Shown: in pieces, positions 9,123-18,383 of the stretch
Layout of the letters: each line of letters opens with the position of its first letter
How positions within the stretch are numbered: position 1 is the first letter of the stretch
DNA from: Hydrogenophilales bacterium
Lineage (GTDB): Bacteria > Pseudomonadota > Gammaproteobacteria > Burkholderiales > Thiobacillaceae
Assembly (NCBI GenBank): GCA_016195805.1
Contig: JACPYT010000016.1
Location: 248,001-312,000 of the forward strand
Direction of reading: 5' to 3'
Length of the DNA: 64,000 nucleotides
The notes under the pieces: generated by a model
What the model saw: the letters and a program-made list of their open reading frames with translations, nothing else
Databases searched by the model: none
Told to the model about the DNA's origin: nothing
Translations under genes and position numbers: made by a program

Positions 9123-11708
9123 TCACAGCGTCGCCAGGAAGGCGATCAGTGCTTTCTTGTCGGCATCGCTGAGGTCTTCGCCGAAGCGGTGGCCGTCGTT
9201 TTCTATTTCGGAATTGCACGACGAATAGACTTGCCAGAACGCGGGGGTGCGGGCGCGCGCTTCCTTCACCTCCTCGACCAGTCGATCCGGGTCGGCGACG
9301 ATGGCCTTGCCGATGCGCTGCATTTTGGCGGTGAGCTGTCTTGCTTCGGCAGCGGGAAGCACCTTGGCGAAACGCGCCTCAAGCTCGTTCGGATTGAGCT
9401 TGGCGCGCACCAGATCGTCGATGAAGGCCTTGTGGAGAAAATTGCCGACGTCACCTGCCGATGCGCCCGCCGGAACCCGTACGGTGAAGCCGGCCAGGCG
9501 TTTCTCTTCCTTGCCGTCGAAGATGCGTGGGCCGATGTCGAGCACGATGTCCTCGTCGAGTTTGGTTTCCTTTGGAATGCGCCTGGCCGGGTTCAGCAGA
9601 TCTTCCATCGAGGCGACATAAAGCTTGAAGCGGCCTTCGACCGACGAGTCGTATTTCCAGCAGGCCGGCTGTTTGTCCCTGGGCAGTAGCGGATTCCCGG
9701 GCTTCGATGTATCGACGTAGCTGGGGCGATACAGCTCGTAGGCATTGGCCTTGTCGCCGCCCCAGCCGCACAGCTCCGGGCCCACCGAGTTGTTGTGCAG
9801 GAAGGGGGCATGCGCCCACAGGTTCAGCAGCGAGATGTTGCGGTAATAGCCGCGCCCGCCGTCGTGCGGTTCGAGAAGGCCCGCCACCACCGGCCGGGAA
9901 TGGTAGTCCTCGTCGGCGAACTGATCCCAGATGTGGCCGCGCATGTGGTTGGAGTGCAGCGCGCGGCAGCGGTCGGTGCCGATTTCGGTGACCGGCGTCG
10001 GCACGTCGTTGCCGAGCCAGTCGGCACGCAGGCCGGTCTTGCTGTCGATGGCGCGGAAGTCCACTGCCTCGAAGGGCGGCTTGCTGCTGGAATGGCAGCG
10101 GGCGCAGTTGGCGACGAACACCTGCTGGCCGCGCGACACCGAACCCTTGCCGAAGGTTTTCTCCAGGTCGCTCACCAGATTGTCCTGTGCATAGACCTGC
10201 CCCGGATGGCTGGTCTGAAGCTGGTTCTGGCGGGCCTCGCGCAGGTCCTTCGCATGGCCTTCCGGCGCGGTCAGGAAGAAATCGAGGATGTCCTGCAGGC
10301 GGTCCTCGATGGCACGGAAGTTGGGGCAGTCGCGCCGGCACTGGCCGATGTCGAACGGCGTCTGGCCGAAGTTGCGCGCCTGCGGATCGAGCTGGCGCAG
10401 GTCGGTGAGGTGGTTGACCCAGCACTGTTCGGCGCACGAGCCGATGTTGAAATAGACGCGCTGGATGGCGCCGAGCGCGCCGATCGAATCGCCGCCGCCC
10501 TTGAGGATGTGGTGCACGGTCTCGGTCTGGAGGCTTTTTTCCCAGCACTTGCCGGGCTTGCCGGGTTCGCACCAGCAGGCCGCGCTAGCCGAATTGCTCT
10601 GGCCCTTCGCGCCGGCCGGGCAGGCGGCCGCCTTGCGCCAGCGGTTGACCTTTTCGCCGGCGAAGGTGGGGCGCTCGGCCGTGTTGATGAGCGCATTCAT
10701 GGTGCCCGCGTTGTTGACCTGGTCGTTGGGCACAGCGGAGGTATCGGACGTGCCGGGGCGCGCGTGGGAAAACACCTGCCACAGCAGGTCGCTTTTCGGC
10801 ATGCCTGAAATCAGGATTTCTGAAATGCGGCTGTACTGGTTGCCGACCAGCCCGGACAGGTTCTCCCACTTCGGATGGGCGGGATCGAGCGGCGGTCTGG
10901 CGGGGTTGAAGGCGATGTGGCACGAGCCGCAGGCGAGGCCGATCAGGAAGGGCGGCTCGATCGAACCGTCGGCGAGCTTGCGCACCTTGAAGTCGGAGCG
11001 GGCGGGATCGTTGGACAGCGTGCGGTCGTAGCCTTCCCAGGTGCCGAGGCGGCCGTTAAGTTTTTTCCAGGCCACCGGATCGAAGCGCGGGTTGGGAAAC
11101 TTGCGGAAGCCGAGCGCGCCGGTCGAGGTGCCGAAGGCCAGGTTGCAACTGTCCTCGCGGCCATTGCGGTGGCCCGGCGGGTCGCTCGCCGGTGGCGAGG
11201 CGTCTTTGAAGTCGCACGCCGGGTCGCGGTAGCCGGACCTGCCGACGAATTTCAGCAATTCCTGGTCGCCCGGGCACCAGTCGAAACCATAGGTTTCCTC
11301 ATAGCTTCTGGCCGGACAGCCGGCCGTGCCGGGCATACAGCAGCCGGGGTCGTTGATCAGCCCCCAGGATTTGAAGCGCTGGTCGCGCTGGTCGCCGCGC
11401 AGCACGCCGTACCAGTCGGGCAGCGCGGTGATGCGCTGCTGGAAGGTGTAGGTATGGAAGCGCGCGTTGCCTGCGGTGGCCTTGAACCAGATTTCGCGCC
11501 CGGCGCGCGCCGACGGCGACAGGCCTGCCTCGCCTGCGTGGAAGCCGGCTTCGGTGTACGGTGTGTTGGGCGTGGCCGGCGCCGGCTGCCGTTCGGCAAG
11601 GGGCGCAGGGGGAAGGGTGGCGCGCGCATCGCCGGGCTGATGTGCAAACCATGCCAGCGCGGCGATGGCGGAGATGCCGATGAAGCCTATCCAGGTCGAT
11701 GATTTCAT
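9123..11708 (-). CDS. large di-haem cytochrome c with Sec signal
   Basis: Periplasmic protein of 861 residues, much larger than its 490-residue relatives downstream. A signal/anchor helix covers residues about 5-22. Haem motifs are CGSCH near residue 265 and CARCH near residue 535. After the second haem comes WAHAPFLHNNSVGPE, a variant of the LHNGSVP block. The region between the haems is cysteine-rich, suggesting disulphides. An AAGGGG ribosome-binding site precedes the ATG. It probably belongs to the same di-haem enzyme superfamily with an enlarged inter-haem insertion. Confidence 0.85.
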   Translation of the reverse strand: MKSSTWIGFIGISAIAALAWFAHQPGDARATLPPAPLAERQPAPATPNTPYTEAGFHAGEAGLSPSARAGREIWFKATAGNARFHTYTFQQRITALPDWYGVLRGDQRDQRFKSWGLINDPGCCMPGTAGCPARSYEETYGFDWCPGDQELLKFVGRSGYRDPACDFKDASPPASDPPGHRNGREDSCNLAFGTSTGALGFRKFPNPRFDPVAWKKLNGRLGTWEGYDRTLSNDPARSDFKVRKLADGSIEPPFLIGLACGSCHIAFNPARPPLDPAHPKWENLSGLVGNQYSRISEILISGMPKSDLLWQVFSHARPGTSDTSAVPNDQVNNAGTMNALINTAERPTFAGEKVNRWRKAAACPAGAKGQSNSASAACWCEPGKPGKCWEKSLQTETVHHILKGGGDSIGALGAIQRVYFNIGSCAEQCWVNHLTDLRQLDPQARNFGQTPFDIGQCRRDCPNFRAIEDRLQDILDFFLTAPEGHAKDLREARQNQLQTSHPGQVYAQDNLVSDLEKTFGKGSVSRGQQVFVANCARCHSSSKPPFEAVDFRAIDSKTGLRADWLGNDVPTPVTEIGTDRCRALHSNHMRGHIWDQFADEDYHSRPVVAGLLEPHDGGRGYYRNISLLNLWAHAPFLHNNSVGPELCGWGGDKANAYELYRPSYVDTSKPGNPLLPRDKQPACWKYDSSVEGRFKLYVASMEDLLNPARRIPKETKLDEDIVLDIGPRIFDGKEEKRLAGFTVRVPAGASAGDVGNFLHKAFIDDLVRAKLNPNELEARFAKVLPAAEARQLTAKMQRIGKAIVADPDRLVEEVKEARARTPAFWQVYSSCNSEIENDGHRFGEDLSDADKKALIAFLATL

Positions 11709-11771
11709 GCTGCGTTCCCCTTATTCCAGGCAACTGCGTTGCCCTTGAACATAGTTCAGTGCGCCCTTCAT

Positions 11772-14453
11772 TCAGATCGCCGCACAGCGCTGCTCGTGGA
11801 TGATTTCGCAGATCCACGGCAGCTCCGGCGCAGTGTCGCCCGCCATGGCCTGGCGTTGTCGGGCTTCCAGCAGCGGTGCTTCCAGCACCGCGCGCGCGAT
11901 CCAGTGGCCGAGCTTGCGGTAGCTTTCGAACTGCGATTCGTCGAACCACTGGTCGGCGGTCGATTCGTGCGGGAAGCCCGGATGCGTGCATTTGTAATTG
12001 AGCAGGTCGGCCGGTTCGGTTCCGGTCAGGCGCGGCTTGATGTAGACCAGTGTGGCCGGCGGCGCGTCGGGATAGGTGATGCGACCGACCGCGGAATAGC
12101 CGCTTGCCAGGTCTTCGGCGTGAATGTCGATGACCACACCGAAATCGGCGTAGCACTTGCGGATGGCGTTGCCGAGGTCGTCGAACTGGCTGTAACTGTC
12201 CTGGCCGGCGTCGATGGCGACGATGCACGCGCAGCGCCGCCGCACCAGTTCGTAGAGGCCGAGGTTTTCGAAGTGGCCGCCATCGGACAGGTAGACGAAG
12301 GGGGAACTGTACTGGGTGTTGCCGAACAGTTCCTTCAGCAGATAGGTGCCGCCGAACGTCGGATCGTGTTGGGCCCAGACTTTTTCATCCGCCGGATTGG
12401 GGCTCCAATGGCCGAGGCGGACGTTGAAGACGGTCATCAGGAAGGTGAGCGCGGGCGAGCTGTGATAGCCCATGTTGGGCGAGGCGGCAGCGCCAGAAAT
12501 TGCCATCGCCGTGCCCATCCAGACGTTTCCCATGTACTGCGAGGTGGGCCGGTAATGGCTGAGCAGCAGGCCTTTCTCGTCGGGCAGGGTGAAACTGTAG
12601 CCGGACGCCAGGGGGGTGAAGGAAAACGCGGCGGCGCGGCGTTCCTGCCAAGCAAGCTGCTTGCCTGCCACCAGGTTCATCGCGGTATTGTGAATGGGAT
12701 AAGGGCGCTGGCATTGCAGTTTTCCATCGACTTCGCACGTGAGCTCGGCCAGTTTTATGTCGTCGCGCGGATCGAAACCGGTGAAAGGATGCGGGGAGCG
12801 CAGCTTGCAGCGCGAGGCGCCCAGGTAGCAGCGCACCAGACGCTGGCGGTAGAAGTGGTAGATCGAGAACAGATTGACGTCGAAGCGCCAGGCCAGGACT
12901 GTGGCCGCAGCCAGGCTGCCGGCGCACAGAAGTGCCACCCAGACGATGTCGGCGTGCTGGAAGTTGGCGGCCTCCTGGTAGAGCAGGGGCAGGAAATGCG
13001 TGGAGGAACGGGCAGGGGAGCCGCACCCGTTGCAGAATGGCGGCAGCATCAACAACTGATGCAGGCCGAGCGATAGCAGCCCCAGCAAACCGATGATGAA
13101 TATATAGGGCATCACCTGGGCGGTGATGTCGCGCCAGGTTTGGCGGGAGACCCCGGCTGTCTTCGCACCGCGTCCCAGCAGCACGCCCGATGCGGTGGAC
13201 AGCAACCAGGTCATGCCGCCTGCTGCGACAAATGCCTGCGGTGCCCAGCGGAAGAAAGCCGGGGCAATGAAGACAATGCTGAACACGGCGGCCCATACCA
13301 GCGACACCAGCAGCACCCAGCCGCCGAGGCGTGACCACCATTCGCGCGAGTCGTGCGAAAAGTAACGACCCATCAGGCCGATATGTCCCACCACGGTGAG
13401 CGAATAAAATTTCAGCAGCAGGGCCGTGGCCAGTGCCGAGGCGATCCACGAGCCGCTGTAGCGGTTGTCTCCGCGCGGGATGTGTTGCGTCACTTCGGCA
13501 AACAACGCCAGTAGCAGTCCGCCCAGTGCGCCTGCCAGCAGGGCATAGACGGCCATCTGGACAAGCCTGCCCGCGGTAAACCGGGACTGCCCCGGGTTGT
13601 GGCGCCCGAGAAAACGCCCCAGCCCCCAGCCAGCCAGCCAGGGCGGAACATAAACCAGCATGCCCCACAGCACCCAGCCGAGGGTCGACAGCCGCGCCAG
13701 CGTGGGGGCGCCGACATAAAAGCCATAGGCGATCAGCCAGGCGGACAGCAGCCCGGGCAGCACCACCAGGATCAGCACACCGCCCTGGCGGGTATAGAAG
13801 CGGCGGGTTTTGAATGCGCCGCGGCTGCCCAGATTGAGGCCGATGAAAATCATGGCGATGAAAATGCAGAGGACGCCGCCGCCGAACAGCGGCATCAGGC
13901 GGACGTTTGCCTCGGGGTGGGCGCCTTCCCATCCGACCAGCCAGCGGACGAACCACACCAGCAGACGCGGCAGCAGCAACAGCCCGCCCAGCGTCAGCAG
14001 CAGCAGGGTGAGATTGAGATAAAGATTGCGTATATAAGTGGCCACCGCGGTCAGCGTGTCGGCCGAAAAGAAGCTGGCCTGGGGCGTGAGGTAATTGCTG
14101 TAGCTGCGCAGGAAGCGGATTGCGGAATTTTCCGTGCCGCCGGTTTGCAGGCACTGTTCGGCCGCCTCGACGCGGCCGTCGCATTTGCGATGGATGAAGG
14201 CCGACAGCCAGCCGCCGATGTAGCCGCCCCCCGATACGCACGACAGGTAATCGAATTGCCGCAGCAATTTGAGTTCGGCCAGGGCCTGGGTGACGCCCAG
14301 GTTGAAGGTGGCGCTGCGGATGCCGCCGCCGGAGAAGGCCAGCCCGGTCAGTGGCCGGTCGGGACCGTCTTGGCGGCCGTCGGGTTCGCGGATGGCGGCA
14401 CGCTCCTGCGCCAGGATGCGTTCCCAGTCGAGCGAGGTGGGCGTGTCGGCCAT
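11772..14453 (-). CDS. polytopic patatin-like phospholipase
   Basis: Protein of 893 residues. The N-terminus has the patatin oxyanion loop (SGGGIR, residues 41-46) and nucleophile elbow CVSGG with Ser74. The partner Asp of the catalytic dyad is in SDGGHFENLG near residue 724. Between them lies a long hydrophobic insertion with roughly ten predicted transmembrane helices (about residues 130-530). The catalytic dyad is therefore split by a membrane domain, placing hydrolysis at the inner membrane. Patatins hydrolyse acyl esters of phospholipids. It starts 7 bases after the stop of the metzincin gene. The family assignment is firm; topology is by eye. Confidence 0.85.
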   Translation of the reverse strand: MADTPTSLDWERILAQERAAIREPDGRQDGPDRPLTGLAFSGGGIRSATFNLGVTQALAELKLLRQFDYLSCVSGGGYIGGWLSAFIHRKCDGRVEAAEQCLQTGGTENSAIRFLRSYSNYLTPQASFFSADTLTAVATYIRNLYLNLTLLLLTLGGLLLLPRLLVWFVRWLVGWEGAHPEANVRLMPLFGGGVLCIFIAMIFIGLNLGSRGAFKTRRFYTRQGGVLILVVLPGLLSAWLIAYGFYVGAPTLARLSTLGWVLWGMLVYVPPWLAGWGLGRFLGRHNPGQSRFTAGRLVQMAVYALLAGALGGLLLALFAEVTQHIPRGDNRYSGSWIASALATALLLKFYSLTVVGHIGLMGRYFSHDSREWWSRLGGWVLLVSLVWAAVFSIVFIAPAFFRWAPQAFVAAGGMTWLLSTASGVLLGRGAKTAGVSRQTWRDITAQVMPYIFIIGLLGLLSLGLHQLLMLPPFCNGCGSPARSSTHFLPLLYQEAANFQHADIVWVALLCAGSLAAATVLAWRFDVNLFSIYHFYRQRLVRCYLGASRCKLRSPHPFTGFDPRDDIKLAELTCEVDGKLQCQRPYPIHNTAMNLVAGKQLAWQERRAAAFSFTPLASGYSFTLPDEKGLLLSHYRPTSQYMGNVWMGTAMAISGAAASPNMGYHSSPALTFLMTVFNVRLGHWSPNPADEKVWAQHDPTFGGTYLLKELFGNTQYSSPFVYLSDGGHFENLGLYELVRRRCACIVAIDAGQDSYSQFDDLGNAIRKCYADFGVVIDIHAEDLASGYSAVGRITYPDAPPATLVYIKPRLTGTEPADLLNYKCTHPGFPHESTADQWFDESQFESYRKLGHWIARAVLEAPLLEARQRQAMAGDTAPELPWICEIIHEQRCAAI

Positions 14454-14460
14454 GGATGCT

Positions 14461-15567
14461 TTACCAGACCATGATCGATGTTTCGGCAGCGGTCTCCGCG
14501 TAATACAGGCGGATGCCGATCTGGTAGCGTCGTCCGTTCAGCAGGCGCATGTCGATGCGGGCGTTCAGATCGGTACCGCTGTCGTCGTTGCCGGCAATCT
14601 GCACGTTGCCTGACGGGGTGACCTCGAACAGCACCATGACGGTGTCGGAGGTGCCGAAGGTGCCGATGCGGTAGGAGCGCGTTCGTTTGGGGGTGAAGTT
14701 GAACACGCGGGTTTGACCTGCCTTGATGGCGAGCTTCTGCGACAGGCCCACTTCCAGCGAGGGCAGGGTGTCCTTGGGTTGGGTGCCGGGATAGGATTGA
14801 ACGATCCAGGACTTATCCGCCGGGGAGAGCCCACCTTTTGGCGTCAGGCCATTGTGGTAGCGCGCAGGCTCGATGATGAGCCCGGGTTCGAACTGGTATT
14901 CCATGACCGAATCGGGATCCCAGTGGGTTCCCTTGACTTCCGCTACCGGGATCTTGCGCAGGATGTTCCAGTCGATCTGCTGCAGATCCCAATTGTTGGG
15001 CGGCCCCTTGAAGTAGGCTTTCACCGCGTCGGTGTCCCAGGTGATGCCGGCGTAGGGGTTCTGGTGCTCGTGCTCCAGGCCTAACGCATGGCCGATTTCA
15101 TGCAGGGCGGTGTCGTGCCCATAGGGGGTGGTCAGCGCCCAGCCGTAGTTCATGGTGCGTTCATGCGGGTCGCGGGTATTCAGGATGTCGCGTCCCACGT
15201 AGGACCATGAGCCGTCCTGCGGGTCGAAGCCGATGCGGAGGGTGGCCTCCGCGGGGTGGCTCACTTCCTTGAAGCTGATGCCGATGCCCAGTTTGAACCA
15301 GGTCTGGAACGCGATGCCGACCTGCTTGATGTCGGCTGCCTTGCCCTGCCAGGCGGCAGGCACCGCGTCGCCGGACTTGAAGCAGTAATAGGTCAGCTGC
15401 GTGCCATTCACCCACTTCTTGCCGCTCGCGATGATGGCACGGGCGCGCATCGCATCCACGGCGGGGTCGAATTGCCTGGGGTGCTGAATTGGCTGGGAAC
15501 AGTAGCGGATGGCTGCAGTGCCGGCTTGCTTCGCTGCGGACTTTTTGGGTTTGTTGGGTTTCGCCAT
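14461..15567 (-). CDS. astacin/matrixin-like zinc metalloprotease with C-terminal PPC-type domain
   Basis: Protein of 368 residues. The metzincin zinc motif HEIGHALGLEHE occupies residues 156-167, with His156, His160 and His166 as ligands and Glu157 as catalytic base. An MEYQ segment further on could be the Met-turn. The last 80 residues resemble a bacterial pre-peptidase C-terminal beta domain (RSYRIGTFGTSDTVM, then DDSGTDLNARI). No signal peptide is visible; the N-terminus is lysine-rich. Export, if any, would be non-classical or by lysis. AGGAG precedes the ATG by 6 bases. It is second in the operon, between a peptidoglycan amidase and a phospholipase, so the three act on three envelope polymers. 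Confidence 0.85.
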   Translation of the reverse strand: MAKPNKPKKSAAKQAGTAAIRYCSQPIQHPRQFDPAVDAMRARAIIASGKKWVNGTQLTYYCFKSGDAVPAAWQGKAADIKQVGIAFQTWFKLGIGISFKEVSHPAEATLRIGFDPQDGSWSYVGRDILNTRDPHERTMNYGWALTTPYGHDTALHEIGHALGLEHEHQNPYAGITWDTDAVKAYFKGPPNNWDLQQIDWNILRKIPVAEVKGTHWDPDSVMEYQFEPGLIIEPARYHNGLTPKGGLSPADKSWIVQSYPGTQPKDTLPSLEVGLSQKLAIKAGQTRVFNFTPKRTRSYRIGTFGTSDTVMVLFEVTPSGNVQIAGNDDSGTDLNARIDMRLLNGRRYQIGIRLYYAETAAETSIMVW

Positions 15568-15604
15568 GTCGTTCTCCTGTCATGGGGCGCAAGATGAAGT
15601 GAAG

Positions 15605-16444
15605 CTAGGGGGCGGACGGCGCGAGATACTTGCTGTGGCACCAGCCGACGATGTCCATCACGCCGTTGACCTCGCCCACCACGTCGACTTGCCACCACAG
15701 GCCCTGCTTGGCCAGCACCTCGACCTCGGTATCGCGCGGCAGCGGGGTGCCCGGCAGGGCGGCAAAATCGGGGCCGGCGCCGCTGCGCACGAACAGCCGG
15801 GCGGTGGTGCGATAGCGCTCCGGGTGGTCGTCGCTGCGCCCCATGAGACGGGCGCGCACCGAATCCATCGGGAAGTCCGGGCCGGGATCGCGCTTGCGGC
15901 CGGGCGCGATGTCGTCGTGCCCCAGCACGTCGGCGAGGCGGTAATCCTTGATGAGTGCCATGCCGCATTCCAGCGTGGCTTCGATCTGCTCGGGGCTATA
16001 GGCGTGCCAGCCGGAAGGGGCGGTGCCGGGTGGATCGTTCTTGTGGACGGCGACGGTGACTTCGCTGTCGGGATAGCTGCGGCGGGTGAGCGGCGACACC
16101 CATTTGCCGCCGCTGCGAATCAGGACGCCGGCATTGTCGAGTTCGATGCCGACGCTGTAATGATTGAGGCCGGACAGATTGCCCCAGCGCGACTGGCCTG
16201 CGTGCCAGGCCTCGCGGTTGAACGGCACCATCTGGGTGACCTCGCCGTCGCGCGCGATGACCAGATGGGCGGAGACGCGGGAGGCAGGGTTCTGGAACCA
16301 GGCGATCGTCCCCGCTGCGCTGCTGCCGGCGGTGTAATGAATGACCAGAAAGCGGGGCGCAAGGATTCCGCCCGCATTGGGGCTGGCACGATAGGCCGTC
16401 GCTTGGCCATCGTCCCGCGCCAGACGGTGATTGCTGATTTTCAT
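15605..16444 (-). CDS. N-acetylmuramoyl-L-alanine amidase (Amidase_2) with C-terminal SH3 domain
   Basis: Protein of 279 residues. An N-terminal Amidase_2/AmpD-type domain has zinc-ligand-type histidines in VIHYTAG and GHDDIAPGRKRDPG and a WHAG block. This fold cleaves the MurNAc-L-Ala bond of peptidoglycan. The C-terminal 70 residues look like a bacterial SH3 domain, often a wall-binding module. No signal peptide is seen, so the substrate could be recycled cytoplasmic muropeptide, or it could act after lysis. The ATG at 16444 has GGGGAG 8 bases upstream; the longer start at 16471 does not. It is the first gene of the ten-gene operon. Confidence 0.85.
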   Translation of the reverse strand: MKISNHRLARDDGQATAYRASPNAGGILAPRFLVIHYTAGSSAAGTIAWFQNPASRVSAHLVIARDGEVTQMVPFNREAWHAGQSRWGNLSGLNHYSVGIELDNAGVLIRSGGKWVSPLTRRSYPDSEVTVAVHKNDPPGTAPSGWHAYSPEQIEATLECGMALIKDYRLADVLGHDDIAPGRKRDPGPDFPMDSVRARLMGRSDDHPERYRTTARLFVRSGAGPDFAALPGTPLPRDTEVEVLAKQGLWWQVDVVGEVNGVMDIVGWCHSKYLAPSAP

Positions 16445-16590
16445 TATTTTGTCTCCCCGTGATGGGCTCACCGCGTGGCGAGACGGGGGTCAATCGCGAT
16501 TCAGTTCCCTGTCTGCAGCGCGGTGATTGAAATCACCATAGGGCAAATACTGAACGATGGATATACAACTTTAGTTGTAGGCGGCGTGGG
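16445..16590. promoter_or_regulatory. leader region of the hydrolase/cytochrome operon with two palindromes
   Basis: A 146-base gap separates the amidase start from the kinase stop, the largest gap before the ten-gene operon. It holds two perfect 16-base dyads of the same 7-2-7 design: GGTGATT-GA-AATCACC at 16522-16537 and TACAACT-TT-AGTTGTA at 16564-16579. Both look like operators for dimeric regulators. No convincing -35/-10 pair could be assigned. Confidence 0.4.
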
Positions 16591-17862
16591 TCAGGCGGCA
16601 GGGGACGCAAAGCGCTGCTGGCCGTCGCGTGCCAGCAGCGCGGCGCCGTAAGCGGCTTCGGTATGGGCGGCGCGTGCTACCGGGACGCCGAGCCGACGCT
16701 CGCGGATGCGTGTCCAGACCGGATTGTGGGCGCCGCCGCCGGCTGTGTCGACCCGGCCAAGCGGGGTGGCGCCGAGTTCGGCCAGCAGGCCGTAGCCGCG
16801 TGCCTCGATGCGGGCGAGGCTTTCCAGCAGGCCGTGCAGGAACTCGGCGTCGTCGGCCGGGCGTGGCGTCAGACGTGGCGCCAGAGCGGGGTCGTTGACC
16901 GGAAAACGCTCGCCGGGTTTGGGCAGCGGCAGGTAATCGAGCGGACTGGCGACCGCCGGGTCGATTTTTTCGCTCAGCGCAGCCAACTGGCGGTCGTCGA
17001 AGAACTGCCGCAGCACCGCACCGCCGGCGTTGCTGGCGCCGCCGGCCAGCCAGCGGCCGCCGAACCAATGCGAATAGACGCCGTGCTCGGTCGATTCCAC
17101 CCGGGTGTCGGACAGCAGTTTCAGCACCAGCGTGCTGCCGAGCGAGGTCACGGCGTCACCGCTTCGGTTCACGCCGGCCGCAAGAAAGGCGGCGATGGAA
17201 TCGGTGGTGCCGGCGTGCACCATGCAGCCGGGGTTCACGCCGAGATAGCGCGCGCGCGGGCGCGACACCGTGGCGAGCCGGGAACCCGGGGCGACCGGAA
17301 TCGGCAGGGTGTCGACGTCGACCAGGTATTCCACCCAGGTGGGCCATTTCAAGTCGTCGAGGTCGAGGCCCATCTTGAGGGCGTTGTGATAGTCGGTCAT
17401 GCCGACGCGGCCGGTCAGCAGGCCCGACAGCCAGTCGGCCTGGTTGAGGTAGAGCCGGGCGCCGGTGAGGCCGAGCCGCTTCTTCAGCCACAGCACCTTG
17501 GCCAGCCCCGAGGTGACGGCGGCGGCCGGGTGGCCCGGGATGGCGGTCTTCGCGATCAGCGCCGCTTCATCGACCGCGCGGTCGTCGTTGTACAGGAGCG
17601 GCGGATGGCGCGGGTTGAGTTCCTCGTCGCAGGCGAGCACCGTGCCGGAGGTGCCGTCGAGCGCGATGTCCGACAGCTGCGTGCGGATCGCCGGCGGCAG
17701 CGTCGCGACCAGATCCCACAGCGCTTCGCGCCAGATGCCGGCGCGTTCGTAGTCTTCCAGTGTGCCGAAGTCGCGTGTGTCTTCGGCGATGATCGCGCCC
17801 TCGGTGTTGATGACGCAGCAGCGCGCACCCGAGGTGCCAAAATCAATCCCTATAAAATACAA
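16591..17862 (-). CDS. FGGY-family carbohydrate kinase
   Basis: Sugar kinase of 423 residues with the FGGY ATPase fold. The N-terminal phosphate-1 motif is GIDFGTSGARCCV, followed by ALDGTSGTVLACD. The C-terminal domain has GASNAGGAVLRQF and TAGGGAHNPVW, the adenosine/phosphate-2 region. FGGY kinases phosphorylate pentuloses, glycerol or similar polyols; this short form resembles D-ribulokinase/xylulokinase-like proteins, but the substrate cannot be read from sequence. It starts at a TTG 4 bases after the queF stop, so it is probably co-transcribed with queF. No sugar transporter or isomerase is nearby. Confidence 0.85.
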   Translation of the reverse strand: MYFIGIDFGTSGARCCVINTEGAIIAEDTRDFGTLEDYERAGIWREALWDLVATLPPAIRTQLSDIALDGTSGTVLACDEELNPRHPPLLYNDDRAVDEAALIAKTAIPGHPAAAVTSGLAKVLWLKKRLGLTGARLYLNQADWLSGLLTGRVGMTDYHNALKMGLDLDDLKWPTWVEYLVDVDTLPIPVAPGSRLATVSRPRARYLGVNPGCMVHAGTTDSIAAFLAAGVNRSGDAVTSLGSTLVLKLLSDTRVESTEHGVYSHWFGGRWLAGGASNAGGAVLRQFFDDRQLAALSEKIDPAVASPLDYLPLPKPGERFPVNDPALAPRLTPRPADDAEFLHGLLESLARIEARGYGLLAELGATPLGRVDTAGGGAHNPVWTRIRERRLGVPVARAAHTEAAYGAALLARDGQQRFASPAA

Positions 17863-17866
17863 TGGA

Positions 17867-18286
17867 TTATCCGCGTGTATTCGACTGGTGCTCGAACTGC
17901 ATGAGGTCGACGCGTGGGGCCGGTTGCCAGCCTTTCTTGCGGTGCTCGGCGACCACGTTGGTGAAGATGCCGCCGCGCACGTAGAACTTGGCGGTGAGCC
18001 GCATGTAACGCGGCTTCGTCGCCTTCACCAGGTCGTCGAGGATGCGATTGGTGACGTCTTCATGAAAGTGGCCCTCCTCGCGGAAGCTCCACATATAGAG
18101 CTTCAGGCTCTTCAGTTCGACGCAGGTCTTGTCGGGGATGTAATCGAGGATCAGCGTGGCGAAATCGGGCTGCCCGGTCTTGGGGCAAAGGCATGTGAAT
18201 TCAGGGACTTCCATGTGGATGTGGAAGTCGCGTCCCGGTTTGGGATTGGGAAAGGTTTCCAGGGTTTTGGCAGGCGTGGAGGGCAT
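17867..18286 (-). CDS. queF: NADPH-dependent 7-cyano-7-deazaguanine reductase QueF
   Basis: Short (unimodular) QueF of 139 residues. It reduces preQ0 to preQ1 with NADPH in queuosine biosynthesis. The motif [12 protein letters not shown] supplies the catalytic cysteine, and [14 protein letters not shown] is the family signature (QueF E..SLK). The ATG at 18286 gives the usual length for this type; the frame is open to 18724 but overlaps the divergent smc gene. It is divergent from smc with about 97 bases between starts. Confidence 0.95.
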   Translation of the reverse strand: MPSTPAKTLETFPNPKPGRDFHIHMEVPEFTCLCPKTGQPDFATLILDYIPDKTCVELKSLKLYMWSFREEGHFHEDVTNRILDDLVKATKPRYMRLTAKFYVRGGIFTNVVAEHRKKGWQPAPRVDLMQFEHQSNTRG

Positions 18287-18383
18287 GGGAAGGCTCGGTG
18301 TAGAATGTGACGAAAACAGAACGCCGTAAAAACCGAACGGCGCATTGAGACGACACCCATTATAAAAGCTTAGGTCCGCTGTC

